Source of the DNA: Allgaiera indica
Lineage (GTDB): Bacteria > Pseudomonadota > Alphaproteobacteria > Rhodobacterales > Rhodobacteraceae
DNA length: 64,000 nucleotides
Reading direction: 5' to 3'
Assembly: GCF_900106675.1 (NCBI RefSeq)
Contig: NZ_FNOB01000010.1
Span: forward strand, 62,001 to 126,000
Below are positions 45,779 to 57,652 of the stretch, in pieces. Under the pieces are notes generated by a model. That model ran no database searches and was not told the origin of the DNA. It saw only the letters and a program-made list of their open reading frames with translations. How positions within the stretch are numbered: the first letter of the stretch is position 1; every line of letters starts with the position of its first letter. The position numbers and the translations under genes were made by a program.

Positions 45779-46123
45779 TCAGTCCTTTCCTTCCGCGACC
45801 AATTGCCAGCGTCCCGGCTTGCACGCGACCAGGCGGCCGCGCATCTCTCCGCTGTCGCCGCGGGAAGCGTCGTCGGACAGCCGGCAGCCCGTCACCTGCG
45901 GCACAAGCGAGACCATCGTTTCGCGGATCGCGCGGTGTTCGCCGGGGCGAGCATACCCCAGGCGGATCACCTCTACCCGATCGCCCTTGCGGTAAACGAC
46001 ATACTGGCGCCCGTCGCGCAGCACCTCGGCCCGGGCGGCACCGAAGAAGGCCGGGGCGGGCTGCGCCCCGCAACCGGCGATCGAAAACAGCATCAAGAGG
46101 CCCGCGCCCCAGCGCATCCGCAT
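45779..46123 (-). CDS. Putative lipoprotein
   Basis: A 114-residue exported protein. MRMRWGAGLLMLFSIAGC gives a type II signal peptide with lipobox IAGC (Cys18). The mature part has two further Cys (TGCRLSD and LVACKPG) that could form a disulfide, and a beta-rich VVYRKGDRVEVIRLGY segment. The start at 46123 is chosen because it gives a normal-length signal. No domain recognised; probably anchored to the outer membrane. Confidence 0.75.
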   Translation of the reverse strand: MRMRWGAGLLMLFSIAGCGAQPAPAFFGAARAEVLRDGRQYVVYRKGDRVEVIRLGYARPGEHRAIRETMVSLVPQVTGCRLSDDASRGDSGEMRGRLVACKPGRWQLVAEGKD

Positions 46124-46358
46124 CCACCGCCCCCCGCTTCGCCCCCGATGCAGCACCGTCGCGCCCCTTTCACCGCCCTATCGCCCGCGTGGCGGCGCGC
46201 CCGCCCGTTCGCGCCCCGGCAGGAACCAGCCTGCCCCGATCGAGGTTAATAGCCGGTAAAGTCACATGTCCGCGCCCTTACCGCGTGGCAGAGTTGACAC
46301 TGGCGTGGCCGCCCGGCAACGTGCCGGCCTGATCTTCCACCGGAGCAGGGAGTTCCGC

Positions 46359-46499
46359 ATGATCCGCATAGTTTTTCTTCTCACCATCGCCCTGGGCCTT
46401 GCCGGCTGCGACACGATGGCCGGGGCCGGGCAGGATATCGCGACGGCTGGCCACACCCTGACCAGCACCGCGAAGCAGACCCAGGCGAACATGGACTGA
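46359..46499 (+). CDS. Entericidin-like small lipoprotein
   Basis: A 46-residue lipoprotein. The signal ends LGLAGC with lipidated Cys17, followed by DTMAGAGQDIATAG, the pattern of the EcnA/EcnB entericidin family. Homologues are stress- or stationary-phase-linked cell-envelope peptides. GGGAG lies before the ATG. It is flanked by a divergent lipoprotein gene and lepA. Confidence 0.82.
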   Translation: MIRIVFLLTIALGLAGCDTMAGAGQDIATAGHTLTSTAKQTQANMD

Positions 46500-46610
46500 C
46501 CCCTAGCAGCGTCCCGGCGGGATCCGCTTGGGGCGCACGGGCGGGGCCGGGCTGGGCCGGGGGCTTGATGTCCGCTTGACCGGCCTTCGATTCCTGCTCA
46601 TATGCGCCCC

Positions 46611-48410
46611 ATGACCGAGCTTGACCGTATTCGCAACTTCTCGATCGTGGCGCATATCGACCACGGAAAATCCACGCTTGCCGACCGGCTGATCCAGCTG
46701 ACCGGCACCGTCGCCCAACGCGACATGAAGGAGCAGATGCTCGACGCGATGGATATAGAGCGCGAGCGCGGCATCACCATCAAGGCGAACTCGGTCCGCA
46801 TCGAATACCCGGCGAAGGATGGCCACACCTACATCCTGAACCTGATCGACACCCCCGGCCACGTCGACTTCGCCTATGAGGTCAGCCGCTCCATGCGCGC
46901 GGTCGAAGGCTCGCTGCTGGTCGTCGACGCAAGCCAGGGGGTCGAGGCCCAGACGCTGGCGAACGTTTATCAGGCGATCGACGCGGATCACGAGATCGTC
47001 CCGGTGCTGAACAAGATCGACCTGCCGGCGGCCGAGCCCGACCGCGTGAAGGAGCAGATCGAGGACGTGATCGGTATCGACGCCTCGGACGCGATCCCGA
47101 TCAGCGCGAAATCCGGCATGGGCATTCCCGACGTGCTGGAAGCGATCGTGCAGCGCCTGCCCGCGCCGAAGGGCGACCGCGACGCGCCCTTGAAGGCGAT
47201 GCTGGTCGATTCGTGGTATGATAGCTATCTGGGTGTCGTCGTGCTGATCCGGGTGATGGATGGCGTGATCCGCAAGGGCGACACGATCCGCATGATCAAG
47301 ACCAAGGCGACCTACAAGCTGGACAAACTGGCGGTGCTGAAGCCGCAGATGGTGGATATCGCAGAGCTGGGCCCGGGCGAGATCGGCGTCTTCACCGCCT
47401 CGATCAAGCAGGTCCGCGACACCCGCGTGGGCGACACGATCACCCATGAACGCGCCCAATGCGCCACCGCCCTGCCCGGCTTCAAACCCGCGCAGCCGGT
47501 GGTGTTTTGCGGCCTTTTCCCTGTCGACAGCGCCGAATTCGACGCCCTGCGCGACGCGATCGAGAAGCTGGCGCTGAACGATGCAAGCTTCAGCTACGAG
47601 ATGGAAACATCGGCCGCGCTGGGCTTCGGCTTCCGCTGCGGCTTCCTGGGGCTGCTGCATCTGGAGGTCGTGCGCGACCGGCTGGAACGCGAATACGATA
47701 TCGACCTGATCACCACGGCGCCCTCGGTCGTCTACCATATCCACATGCGCGACGGCGAGATGCGCGAATTGCACAACCCCGCCGACATGCCCGACCTGAC
47801 CCTTGTCAACCATATCGAGGAGCCGCGCATCAAGGCCACGATCATGGTGCCCGACGACTATCTGGGCGAGGTGCTGAAGCTGTGTCAGGACCGGCGCGGG
47901 ATCCAGCTGGATCTGACCTATGCGGGCAGCCGCGCGATGGTGGTCTACGACCTGCCGCTGAACGAGGTGGTATTCGATTTCTACGACCGGCTGAAGTCGG
48001 TCACCAAGGGCTATGCGTCGTTCGATTACCAGATCACCGGCTACCGCGAGGACGTGCTGGTGAAGATGTCGATCCTGGTCAATGACGAGCCGGTCGACGC
48101 GCTGTCCTTGATGGTGCACCGCGACCGGGCCGAGATGCGCGGCCGCGCGATGTGCGAGAAGCTGAAAGAGCTGATCCCGCGGCATATGTTCAAGATCCCG
48201 ATCCAGGCGGCGATCGGTGGCCGGGTGATCGCGCGCGAGACCATCGCGGCGCTGCGCAAGGATGTCACCGCGAAATGCTATGGCGGCGACGTGACGCGCA
48301 AGAAGAAGCTGCTGGAAAAGCAGAAGGCCGGCAAGAAGAAGATGCGTCAGTTCGGCAAGGTTGAGATCCCGCAGCAGGCCTTCATCAACGCGCTGAAGAT
48401 GGATGACTGA
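46611..48410 (+). CDS. lepA: Elongation factor 4 (ribosomal back-translocase)
   Basis: A 599-residue translational GTPase. The G1 loop is [15 protein letters not shown]2-G4 include [22 protein letters not shown] and [10 protein letters not shown]. The C-terminal LepA-specific domain ends [29 protein letters not shown]. It binds the ribosome and remodels stalled complexes. The start [19 protein letters not shown] at 46611 matches the family; ATG at 46602 would add three residues. Neither has a good ribosome site. Confidence 0.95.
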   Translation: MTELDRIRNFSIVAHIDHGKSTLADRLIQLTGTVAQRDMKEQMLDAMDIERERGITIKANSVRIEYPAKDGHTYILNLIDTPGHVDFAYEVSRSMRAVEGSLLVVDASQGVEAQTLANVYQAIDADHEIVPVLNKIDLPAAEPDRVKEQIEDVIGIDASDAIPISAKSGMGIPDVLEAIVQRLPAPKGDRDAPLKAMLVDSWYDSYLGVVVLIRVMDGVIRKGDTIRMIKTKATYKLDKLAVLKPQMVDIAELGPGEIGVFTASIKQVRDTRVGDTITHERAQCATALPGFKPAQPVVFCGLFPVDSAEFDALRDAIEKLALNDASFSYEMETSAALGFGFRCGFLGLLHLEVVRDRLEREYDIDLITTAPSVVYHIHMRDGEMRELHNPADMPDLTLVNHIEEPRIKATIMVPDDYLGEVLKLCQDRRGIQLDLTYAGSRAMVVYDLPLNEVVFDFYDRLKSVTKGYASFDYQITGYREDVLVKMSILVNDEPVDALSLMVHRDRAEMRGRAMCEKLKELIPRHMFKIPIQAAIGGRVIARETIAALRKDVTAKCYGGDVTRKKKLLEKQKAGKKKMRQFGKVEIPQQAFINALKMDD

Positions 48411-48452
48411 CGGCGCCTGCGGCCGGATGCCCGGCGGCGCCCAGGTGACCGC

Positions 48453-49226
48453 CTACAGCCGGATGACCGAGATCAGCCGGCCGTAATCGGCCTCGCCCCG
48501 ATGGGTGGTGCGGCGGTAGGAATAGAACCGCGCCGGATCGGCATAGGTGCAGTGGCGCGTCCATTCCGCCGCCCCCACCCCGGCGGCGCGCAGCCGGTGC
48601 AGACCGTAGGCGGGCAGATCGAACTGCACCCGATCCCCGGCACCACCGGCAAAGAAGCGCGCGTTGGCGGGATCTTCGGCCAGGAAATCCTCCATCAACT
48701 CGGGGCCGACCTCATAGGCGGCCTGGCTGATCGCGGGGCCGATCACCGCGCGGATGTCTCCGCGCCGCGCGCCCAGGGTTTCCATCGCGTCCAGCGTGGC
48801 CTCCAGCACGCCGCCCAGCGCCCCGCGCCAGCCGGCATGGGCCGCACCAACCACCCCGGCCCGCGCATCGGCGAACAGCACGGGCTGGCAATCGGCGGTC
48901 AGGATGCCCAGCGCCAGCCCCGGAACCCGCGTCACCATCGCGTCGGCGCGGGGCCGATTGTCGCCTTCCGGCGCGGGCTTCGGCGCTTCCGTCAGGGTCA
49001 CGACGTCGGCGGAATGAACCTGGTTGATCGTCACCAGGGCCTCGGGCGCGACCTCCATCGCCGCGGCGACCCGGGCGCGGTTCACCGTGACCGCAGAAGC
49101 CTGATCCGAAGATCCCGGCCCGCAATTCAACCCCTCGAAGATCCCCGAGGAGGCCCCGCCACGGCGGGTGAAGAAGCCGTGGCAGATGCCGGCGAGACTG
49201 GGCGAGGTGATGATTTCCAGGGTCAT
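48453..49226 (-). CDS. pgeF: Peptidoglycan editing factor / polyphenol oxidase family protein
   Basis: A 257-residue YfiH/laccase-domain protein. The catalytic set is visible in QVHSADVV (His), LTADCQPVLFAD (Cys) and AAHAGWRG (His). Homologues remove wrongly placed serine from cell-wall precursors, and some have purine nucleoside phosphorylase/deaminase activity. ATG 49226 is used. GTG at 49232 overlaps the methyltransferase stop as GTGA and is a real alternative. Last gene of lgt-midA-pgeF. Confidence 0.92.
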   Translation of the reverse strand: MTLEIITSPSLAGICHGFFTRRGGASSGIFEGLNCGPGSSDQASAVTVNRARVAAAMEVAPEALVTINQVHSADVVTLTEAPKPAPEGDNRPRADAMVTRVPGLALGILTADCQPVLFADARAGVVGAAHAGWRGALGGVLEATLDAMETLGARRGDIRAVIGPAISQAAYEVGPELMEDFLAEDPANARFFAGGAGDRVQFDLPAYGLHRLRAAGVGAAEWTRHCTYADPARFYSYRRTTHRGEADYGRLISVIRL

Positions 49227-49228
49227 GA

Positions 49229-50317
49229 TCACGCTGATGTGGTCTTTGCGGCGGGCTCCAACCCGGGTGGCAGGCTCTGGCCGGGCCTGGCCAGACCCAG
49301 CACCTTGAAGAGCCTTCCCATTTCTTCCACGGCGGTCAAGCGCCGCGTGGCGGCGCGATGCGCCTCCAGCGCGGGGCCGCTCAGCCGCTGGGCAAGGATC
49401 TCGGCCCGCTGCCCGATCCCCAGACGGGCCAGCCAGGCCCCCTGTTCCGTCAGGCCCGACGCCGCCAGCCGCGGGGCGGCCAGGCGCAGCGCCTCGAAAT
49501 CGACATGCGCGGTCAGGTCGGCCTCTCCGGGATGGGCCAGCGGTGGGTCACTTTCGCGTGCCCGAAGGGCCTGCAGCGTATCGCCCAGCGAATGCCAGCC
49601 GCCGTAGTCGATGATCAGCGCGGCCCCGCCACGGGCGCACAGCCGCGCCTCGATCGCGTGCATCACCGGCACGGCGGCGGGGCAGGTCTCGATCAGATCG
49701 CCCTCTTGCGTGTCTTCCAGCCGGCGGGCCAGCGCCGCGGGCGCCACCGTATCGGACAGGCCGAAACGCAGCCCGCCCCCGGTATCCAGGCCAACTAGCC
49801 GCTCGCGCCAGGCGCTGCCGGCACGCTGGAACTGGCGAATCGGCAGGGCATCGAAGAATTCGTTGGCGATCAGGTAAAGCGGCGCCTCGGGCAGGCTTTG
49901 GGCGCTGTCATGCCATTCGGGCGCGGCCTGGCCCAAGGCCTGCGCCTGGGCCGCCCGCAGGCGCGGCGAGGCCTCGACCAGATGCAGGCGCAGGGCGGCA
50001 TGAAACCCCGGCACGCCCCGCGTCGCGCGCAGGATGTCGGCCATCAGCGTGCCGCGCCCGGGGCCCAGCTCGGCCAGGGTGAAGGGCGCGGGCGCGCCCT
50101 GGTCCAGCCAGCATTGCGCCAGCGCCAGCCCCGCGAGTTCTCCGAACATCTGGCTGATCTCGGGCGCGGTGATGAAATCGCCCTGCCGGCCGAACGGCTC
50201 TTGCGTGGTGTAATAGCCATGCGCGGGATGCAGCAGGCATTCCGCCATGTATTCGGCCACCGGAATCGGGCCATCCGCCGCGATGCGCCGCGCCAGGATC
50301 TGCGTAAGCGGAGTCAC
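49229..50317 (-). CDS. Class I SAM-dependent methyltransferase, MidA/NDUFAF7 family
   Basis: A 362-residue protein of the family that methylates an arginine of NDUFS2 in complex I assembly. Visible are [60 protein letters not shown] (SAM motif) and [15 protein letters not shown]. The start is GTG at 50317, overlapping the lgt stop (GTGA); an upstream GTG at 50344 would lie inside lgt. A complex I accessory gene also occurs at 55.3 kb. Confidence 0.9.
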   Translation of the reverse strand: MTPLTQILARRIAADGPIPVAEYMAECLLHPAHGYYTTQEPFGRQGDFITAPEISQMFGELAGLALAQCWLDQGAPAPFTLAELGPGRGTLMADILRATRGVPGFHAALRLHLVEASPRLRAAQAQALGQAAPEWHDSAQSLPEAPLYLIANEFFDALPIRQFQRAGSAWRERLVGLDTGGGLRFGLSDTVAPAALARRLEDTQEGDLIETCPAAVPVMHAIEARLCARGGAALIIDYGGWHSLGDTLQALRARESDPPLAHPGEADLTAHVDFEALRLAAPRLAASGLTEQGAWLARLGIGQRAEILAQRLSGPALEAHRAATRRLTAVEEMGRLFKVLGLARPGQSLPPGLEPAAKTTSA

Positions 50318-51213
50318 CCCGCCCGGCGCCAGTAGCTGCGCCACAGAAAGAAAAGCCCCACGATGATCATCGGCAGCGACAGCACCTGTCCCATCGACAG
50401 CCCGCCCAGGCCGTGACCGAACTCGACCACATTGCCCATCGGATCGGAAATGCTGCGGAATTCCGGATCGGCCTCGCGGAAGAATTCGACGATGAACCGC
50501 GCAATGCCGTAGCCCGTCAGGAATACCCCCAGCAAACGCCCGGCATGCTTCAGCGCGCCCGTGCGCCAGGCAAGATACAGCAAGATCGTCCCCAGGATGA
50601 CGCCTTCCATCCCCGCTTCATAAAGCTGCGAGGGATGGCGCGTGCAGACCCCCACCCAGCCGGGGCCGCAATTCGACGCCGCCGGCCCGGGAAAGGCCAC
50701 CGCCCAGGGCACATGGCTGGGCAGGCCCCACAATTCGTTGTTGATGAAGTTGGCGATCCGCCCCAGCATCAGACCCGGCGGCGTGGCCACCGCCAGCGCA
50801 TCGGCGGTCTGCAAAAGCGGGATCTTGTGATGCCGGCAGAACAGCGTCACCGCCAGCATGACACCCAGCAAGCCGCCATGGAACGACATGCCGCCATGCC
50901 AGACCTGGGGGATCTGCCAAGGATGGGAGAAATAGAAGGCCGGCTCGTAGAACAGCACGAAGCCGGTGCGGCCGCCCAGCACCACCCCCAGAATCACCCA
51001 GGTCAGCAGGTCCTCGACCTGACGCGGCTGCATCGGTGAGCGGTCTCCAGGCCAAAGGCGCGGGTGCTTCACCAGCGACACCACGATCCGCCAGCCAATG
51101 ACGAGGCCCAGAATATACGCCACCGCATACCACCGCAGCGAGAAGCTGGCCCCGAACAGGTGAATGGTGAACACGATGGGAGAAATGTCGGGAAAGGGGA
51201 TGTAATGTTGCAT
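50314..51213 (-). CDS. lgt: Prolipoprotein diacylglyceryl transferase
   Basis: A 299-residue inner-membrane enzyme with about seven helices that attaches diacylglycerol to lipobox cysteines. The signature [16 protein letters not shown] and [12 protein letters not shown] are present. The start at 51213 directly follows GGAGGTGAC. It serves the several lipoproteins of this window. First gene of the lgt-midA-pgeF unit. Confidence 0.95.
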   Translation of the reverse strand: MQHYIPFPDISPIVFTIHLFGASFSLRWYAVAYILGLVIGWRIVVSLVKHPRLWPGDRSPMQPRQVEDLLTWVILGVVLGGRTGFVLFYEPAFYFSHPWQIPQVWHGGMSFHGGLLGVMLAVTLFCRHHKIPLLQTADALAVATPPGLMLGRIANFINNELWGLPSHVPWAVAFPGPAASNCGPGWVGVCTRHPSQLYEAGMEGVILGTILLYLAWRTGALKHAGRLLGVFLTGYGIARFIVEFFREADPEFRSISDPMGNVVEFGHGLGGLSMGQVLSLPMIIVGLFFLWRSYWRRAG

Positions 51214-51317
51214 GTCACCTCCGTCTGCGCCTGGTTGAATAGGTTTGCCCGGCGAAGTCAACCTTGAGATTCCGGCGCATGCGGCCCATATGGAGACAAG
51301 CGTTACCGGAGGCCCCG

Positions 51318-51575
51318 ATGCAGACACGCAACAAGATTCTCGACGACTTCTCGCAACTGATGACAAATGCGATGGGGGTGGCCCAGGGCGCTCGCACCGA
51401 AGCCGAAACCGCGATGAAGGGTCTGATCGACCGCTGGCTGGCCGACCGCGACTTCGTCACCCGCGAGGAATTCGACGCGGTGCGCGCGATGGCCCAGAAG
51501 GCACGCGAGGAGAACGAGGCCCTCAAGGCCCGCCTCGATACGCTCGAAGCAGCGGCCGGACCCGCCAAGTCCTGA
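51318..51575 (+). CDS. ubiK: Ubiquinone biosynthesis accessory factor, UbiK family
   Basis: An 85-residue BMFP/YqiC-type protein: [27 protein letters not shown], then a coiled coil ([28 protein letters not shown]). Homologues assist the late ubiquinone biosynthesis complex. GGAGG lies before the ATG at 51318. It is divergent from lgt with about 100 bases between. Confidence 0.88.
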   Translation: MQTRNKILDDFSQLMTNAMGVAQGARTEAETAMKGLIDRWLADRDFVTREEFDAVRAMAQKAREENEALKARLDTLEAAAGPAKS

Positions 51576-51600
51576 GCCCGACCCCCTTATCCACTTCTCC

Positions 51601-51652
51601 ACTTCGCCTTGGCGAAAATATTCCGGGGGGTCACAGGGGGGCAGCGCCCCCC
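51601..51652 (-). repeat. 3'-end element copy C: hairpin + C-tract + GGAATATTTTCGCCAAG block
   Basis: Read on the minus strand: GGGGGG / CCCCCC hairpin (51636-51652), then a C-run, then GGAATATTTTCGCCAAG. This is copy A's architecture with a few substitutions. It lies after the stop of the minus-strand DUF4396 gene. A further 8-bp stem GCGCCCCC / GGGGGCGC at 51670-51690 sits between it and that stop. Confidence 0.65.
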
Positions 51653-51721
51653 TCGCCCGGGCCGGACCGGCGCCCCCCCCCTGGGGGCGCTCCGTCAGAT
51701 GCGGGAAACGGCCGCGCCGCG

Positions 51722-52435
51722 CTACATCGCCTCCTTCACCCCGGCACGGATGAGCATCAGGTTGGTCGGCCAGGCCGTCAGCAACCCCGCCCCCATCGCG
51801 ATCTGCATCGCCAGCCAGAAGGGCGGCGAGGCCGGGATCAGCGGCGCGCCGATCAGGTCGGGGAAGATCCAGAAGTGAAAGAGCCCCATCGCGCCGTACA
51901 TCCCCACCTGCCAGGAGATCAGCGACAGCGTATCGGCCTTCAGCGCCTCGATGATGCCGCGCCACGGGGACAGACCACGCATCGGCACGATCGCGAAATA
52001 CTGGAAGACGATCCCTAGGATGAAGGCCAGAACGAAATCCAGGCCCCAGGCGGCAAAAATGCGTTCCGGCCAGAAACCCGGATAGCCGAACGGCACCAGC
52101 AGCACCGGCCAAATCGCGGCACTGCCCTCGGCCAGGATATCGCCGAGCGAGCAGCCTGCTCCGCAATGCAGTGCCCCCTTGGTCACTGCGGCGGCATCCG
52201 GGTCGCGGCCATCACTATCGTGGCTACCATGATCGCCACCCTCGGGCGCGCGGCCATGGCGCAAGTAGAAGGCGATCAACAGCGGCCCGCCGAACAGCGC
52301 GGTCAGCGGCCAGACCGCGTTCATGATTGCCATCGGCGGCGGACGACGGCGCAGGTCGCCCACCAACCATATCGCCGAAGCCACGCCGACGAGGATGGTC
52401 AGCCAGGACAGAACGGTAAGCCAAATCGGTGTCAT
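51722..52435 (-). CDS. DUF4396 membrane protein with HCGAGC motif
   Basis: A 237-residue inner-membrane protein with about six hydrophobic helices. It has an acidic/His-rich loop near residues 65-85 (GGDHGSHDSDGRDPD) and the motif ALHCGAGCSLGDILAE (near 88-103), which is typical of DUF4396 and could bind a metal. The C-terminal helices end AWPTNLMLIRAGVKEAM. No transporter family is proven; a metal-handling or permease role is suggested by the His/Cys residues. The ribosome site is weak. Confidence 0.82.
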   Translation of the reverse strand: MTPIWLTVLSWLTILVGVASAIWLVGDLRRRPPPMAIMNAVWPLTALFGGPLLIAFYLRHGRAPEGGDHGSHDSDGRDPDAAAVTKGALHCGAGCSLGDILAEGSAAIWPVLLVPFGYPGFWPERIFAAWGLDFVLAFILGIVFQYFAIVPMRGLSPWRGIIEALKADTLSLISWQVGMYGAMGLFHFWIFPDLIGAPLIPASPPFWLAMQIAMGAGLLTAWPTNLMLIRAGVKEAM

Positions 52436-52826
52436 GCGGTGGTCCAACAAGAAATGAGGTTTTGCTGCGTCTGCCCCGGCCCCCTGGGGAAAGGGCCGGG
52501 GCGCGTCGTGCTGGGGACAGTTAGCACCTAGACGCAGTCCGGACAGGCATGCCGGATGTCGAGAAAACGCAAGCCGCCGGGATCGGTTCCGACCAGCGTT
52601 GAAAAATACCGCGCAACCATGGCGCGCAGACCCGACCAAGACCCAAGGCAGATCGTCGAACGAGGCCGCTTCGGTGCCGGCGCGGGCACCCGGCTGTCGC
52701 CGCGGGACCGGCGCGCCCCAGCCCCGCGCCTGGCCGATGCGGCGGCAAGGCTTGCCTTCGCAGCCCCGGCGGGGATGATGGGTCCGACGATCGGGCAAGT
52801 GCCGATCTCGCGACAAGGCCCCATGG
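52436..52826. other. 390-bp region without a supported gene
   Basis: Open frames exist on both strands but lack ribosome sites, family motifs or consistent third-position bias. On the minus strand a frame ends ...FLDIRHACPDCV, which might be a remnant. No hairpin or repeat stands out. Confidence 0.4.
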
Positions 52827-52928
52827 ATGACCCGATCGAAATTGCGCCTGTTGATGATCTTCGCAACGACACTGGCCCTGACGGCCTGCGGCTTTTCCGG
52901 CGTGTCGGGCCCGTCGTCGTTCTTCTGA
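52827..52928 (+). CDS. Mini-lipoprotein, 33 residues
   Basis: Very short gene reading MTRSKLRLLMIFATTL followed by ALTAC, a signal ending in the lipobox LTAC (Cys21), and a 12-residue Gly/Ser/Phe tail. The length and layout match entericidin-like or other minimal outer-membrane lipoproteins. The ribosome site is weak (CAAGG). Its stop lies 24 bases from the convergent uvrB stop. The classic signal-peptide pattern makes chance unlikely, but expression is unproven. Confidence 0.55.
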   Translation: MTRSKLRLLMIFATTLALTACGFSGVSGPSSFF

Positions 52929-52951
52929 TCGCCGCGCGTTCGGCCGCTGCC

Positions 52952-55135
<2,184 letters not shown>

Positions 55136-55285
55136 GGCGATTCCCTGGGGCTTCCCCCAATCTGGTCCGTTTTTGTTCCGGCGCAACCCCGGGCAGGCAT
55201 GCGGCGGTGATGCCGGGCCGCCGCGGGGCTTGCACAAGCGACGGGTTTTGCCGATAACCGCACGGTACGACTTGCGAGGAATGCC

Positions 55286-55597
55286 ATGCGTGCACGCATC
55301 TATCAGCCCGCCCGGAATGCGATGCAATCCGGTCTGGCCAAGACCCATCAGTGGGTGCTGGACTTCGCCCCCGAAAGCCCGCGCGGGATTGACCCGCTGA
55401 TGGGCTGGACCTCGTCGCCCGACACCCAAAGCCAGGTACGGCTGCGCTTTCATAGCCGTGAAGAGGCCGAGGAATACGCGCGCGAGCACGGGATCGATTA
55501 TGTCGTCGTCCCGCCCCATTCACGCAAGGCCAACATCCGCCTGCGCGGCTACGGCGAGAATTTTGCCAGCGACCGGCGCGGCGCCTGGACACACTGA
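55286..55597 (+). CDS. NADH dehydrogenase accessory subunit, NDUFS4-like (ETC complex I)
   Basis: A 103-residue protein with the NDUFS4/18-kDa pattern: [27 protein letters not shown], then [18 protein letters not shown], and a C-terminal [22 protein letters not shown]. It is an alphaproteobacterial-mitochondrial supernumerary complex I subunit. GAGGAA precedes the ATG. It is divergent from uvrB. The 190-bp region after its stop contains no supported feature. Confidence 0.88.
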   Translation: MRARIYQPARNAMQSGLAKTHQWVLDFAPESPRGIDPLMGWTSSPDTQSQVRLRFHSREEAEEYAREHGIDYVVVPPHSRKANIRLRGYGENFASDRRGAWTH

Positions 55598-55788
55598 CCT
55601 GTAAATCCGGATCAAGTTGCGGCGGAACGGGGCTCAAGATCCGGCGAAGCCGCTCGGATCAGCAGATTCCGTAACGCTTTGGCCACTCGCATCCGGATCC
55701 CGATACCTCTGCGCCGATCGACCCGCGCACAGAAGGACACCACAGGGCGGCCCCTCCCGGTCGCCCGTTTCATTTCCAGGGCCGGCCA

Positions 55789-56282
55789 TGACCATCACCC
55801 ATCTCGTCACCCATTCCGGCGGCTTCGACGCGGACGAGCTTCTTTCGTCGGTGATCCTCACCCGCCTCTACCCCGGGGCGGAACTGGTCCGGTCGCGCGA
55901 TACGGCATGAATCACGCCGGGCGAAGGCAGGATCATCTACAACGTCGGTCGCGCCTATGATGCCGCGGCCGGGATCTTCGATCATCACCAGCGCCCCAAC
56001 CCGCTGCGCGAGGACGGGCAGCCCTACAGCTCCTTCAGGCTGATCTGGAAACACTTCGGCCACGCCTACCTGCGCGCGCTGTCGGTGCCCGAGGCGGACC
56101 TGGAGATCATCCACAATGCTTCGAGCAGAGCTTTGTCCTGCCGGTGGATCTGATCGACCACGGAGCGCTGGAGCCGTCGGTCGCGGGGCCATTGGCAGGG
56201 CTGACCCTTCCGGTGCAGCTGGAGACCCTGAAGCCCGCCTTCGACAACCGCGGCGACGAAGCCGACGACGCGGCCTTCGCCC
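55789..56282 (+). pseudogene. MYG1 family protein, disrupted
   Basis: Starts MTITHLVTHSGGFDADELLSSVILTRLYPGAELV, the MYG1 (UPF0160) signature with the DHH-type metal motif. A TGA at 55908-55910 replaces a Trp codon of the expected ...WITPGEGRIIY run, after which the same frame continues with IFDHHQRPNPLREDGQPYSSF. A frameshift near 56115-56120 moves the reading to another frame (FEQSFVLPVDLIDHGALEPSVAG), which continues to ADDAAF, and homology then stops at about 56282, replaced by TniQ-like sequence. About 130 C-terminal residues are missing. So the gene is dead by nonsense, frameshift and truncation. Confidence 0.75.
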
Positions 56283-57043
56283 ATGGTCAGGCCACGGCGC
56301 CAGATGATTGGCTGGACACCCAGACGCTGGCGCAAATTCTCAACGCTTCCGAAATGCTCGGGACCGTCCGTGAGCACGGGCATGATGTCTGGCCAACGAA
56401 GTTGCCGCCCGAGAAGGGTGAAGAGGCCGTCGACATCGGTTTTTCCATCTATCGCGAGGGGCCGCTGGCCGCCACCGAAGCGCTCGACACCATTCATGGA
56501 GCCTCATCCGCGGCCGCTGTAGAAGCTGGCCCCCTCGCCTACTACGGGCGCCTGTTCGATTGGCTGGATCGCAGGAGCAACGCCATCGACCTCCGTCCGA
56601 TCCGGGACATCTTGCGGAAGCACATCGCCCGGAACTTCGCGATTGAGCCGGGCGCGACCGTGCTCGGGGAAGAGATTACCTGCCGGTGATCCTACACGCT
56701 GCAAGGCGTGAACGAAAAGCTCAACATGGACCGCCGCCGGCTGGCCCGGCTGCTTCAGCGACTGGGCAAGGTTCCAGCGGGGGCGACCGATCGTGAAAGC
56801 GGCAACATGATTTTCGATGCTGCCGCAACGCTGACTCTGATCGAGGTGTTCCAGTCGGCGGTCAGTTTTCACGATCTGTCGGGATACCTCGGCGCCAGCA
56901 AGCGCCAAGTCGAAACCCTGTACCGTGCAGACGTTCCGGAACCGATCATCCCGGCGGCCAGGCGTCGCAGCGGCGCTATACAATCGGCCCCGTTGCTCAT
57001 GCGCCGGCGGGTCGGAGGCGGCGTCGACATGGGGCAGAGCTAA
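56283..57043 (+). pseudogene. TniQ-like transposition protein, decayed fragment
   Basis: Directly continues the broken MYG1 frame. Residues WLDTQTLAQILNASEMLG, YYGRLFDWLDRRSNAIDLRP, LRKHIARNFAIEPGATVLG and FQSAVSFHDLSGYLGASKRQ follow the C-terminal pattern of TniQ-family proteins of Tn7/Tn5053-type elements. An in-frame TGA at 56687-56689, probably from CGA, splits it, and the N-terminus is absent. No tniA/tniB or terminal repeat is visible. The family call rests on pattern recognition and needs a search. Confidence 0.55.
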
Positions 57044-57115
57044 CATATCGGATCCGCAGCGCAAATCTGCATGACAGACAAGTACGGCAACGCCTACCAA
57101 GTTCGGAAATTTCAT

Positions 57116-57139
57116 AAAAACGATTGCGCAAACGTTTTT
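57116..57139. promoter_or_regulatory. rbsO: 24-bp LacI-type operator upstream of rbsD
   Basis: A palindrome with one mismatched pair (57123/57132), centred on GCGC, with ACG...CGT inner and AAAAA/TTTTT outer arms. It lies 66 bases before rbsD in an AT-rich stretch and has the CG-centred symmetry of LacI-family operators. The LacI-family regulator encoded at the end of the same operon is the natural ligand. Confidence 0.75.
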
Positions 57140-57204
57140 CTAGGAGCATTTTCGAGTTGAAGGCACGCGGGGAGGACAGCGGAAGCTTTCCGAAGGGGGG
57201 ACAG

Positions 57205-57624
57205 ATGAAGAGATCGGGGATCCTGAATCCCGCGCTCTGCCAGGTGCTCGCCAGCATGGGGCACACCGATTCAATTGTCGTGTGTGATGCCGGCCTGCCG
57301 ATACCGGAAGGGCCCGAACGCATCGACCTGTCCGTCTGTCCCGGCCTTCCCGCGTTCCGGGACGTCCTTGCCGCGATCGCGGCCGAACTGCAGATCGAGA
57401 AGGCCCTTACCGCCTGCGAATTCGAGCCCCAGAACCCGCAGCTTTACCACGAGACGGTTTCGCTGCTGAAGGCGCAGGAGGCGGCGCAGGGCGCGCCGAT
57501 CGCACTGGCCCGGATCAGCCATGAAGAGTTCAAGCGCATGACACGGACGGCACGCGCCATCGTGCGCACGGGCGAATGCACGCCCTTCGCCAACGTGATC
57601 CTCTATTCCGGCGTGCCGTTTTGA
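57205..57624 (+). CDS. rbsD: D-ribose pyranase
   Basis: A 139-residue RbsD-type mutarotase converting beta-pyranose to beta-furanose ribose (FucU-like family). MKRSGILNPALCQVLASMGHTDSIVVCDAGLPIP and the C-terminal GECTPFANVILYSGVPF match. The start at 57205 follows AAGGGGGG. It is the first gene of the rbs operon, behind a LacI-type operator. Confidence 0.93.
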   Translation: MKRSGILNPALCQVLASMGHTDSIVVCDAGLPIPEGPERIDLSVCPGLPAFRDVLAAIAAELQIEKALTACEFEPQNPQLYHETVSLLKAQEAAQGAPIALARISHEEFKRMTRTARAIVRTGECTPFANVILYSGVPF

Positions 57625-57652
57625 GCGGCCGCTTCAGCAACAGGAGGCAGGC

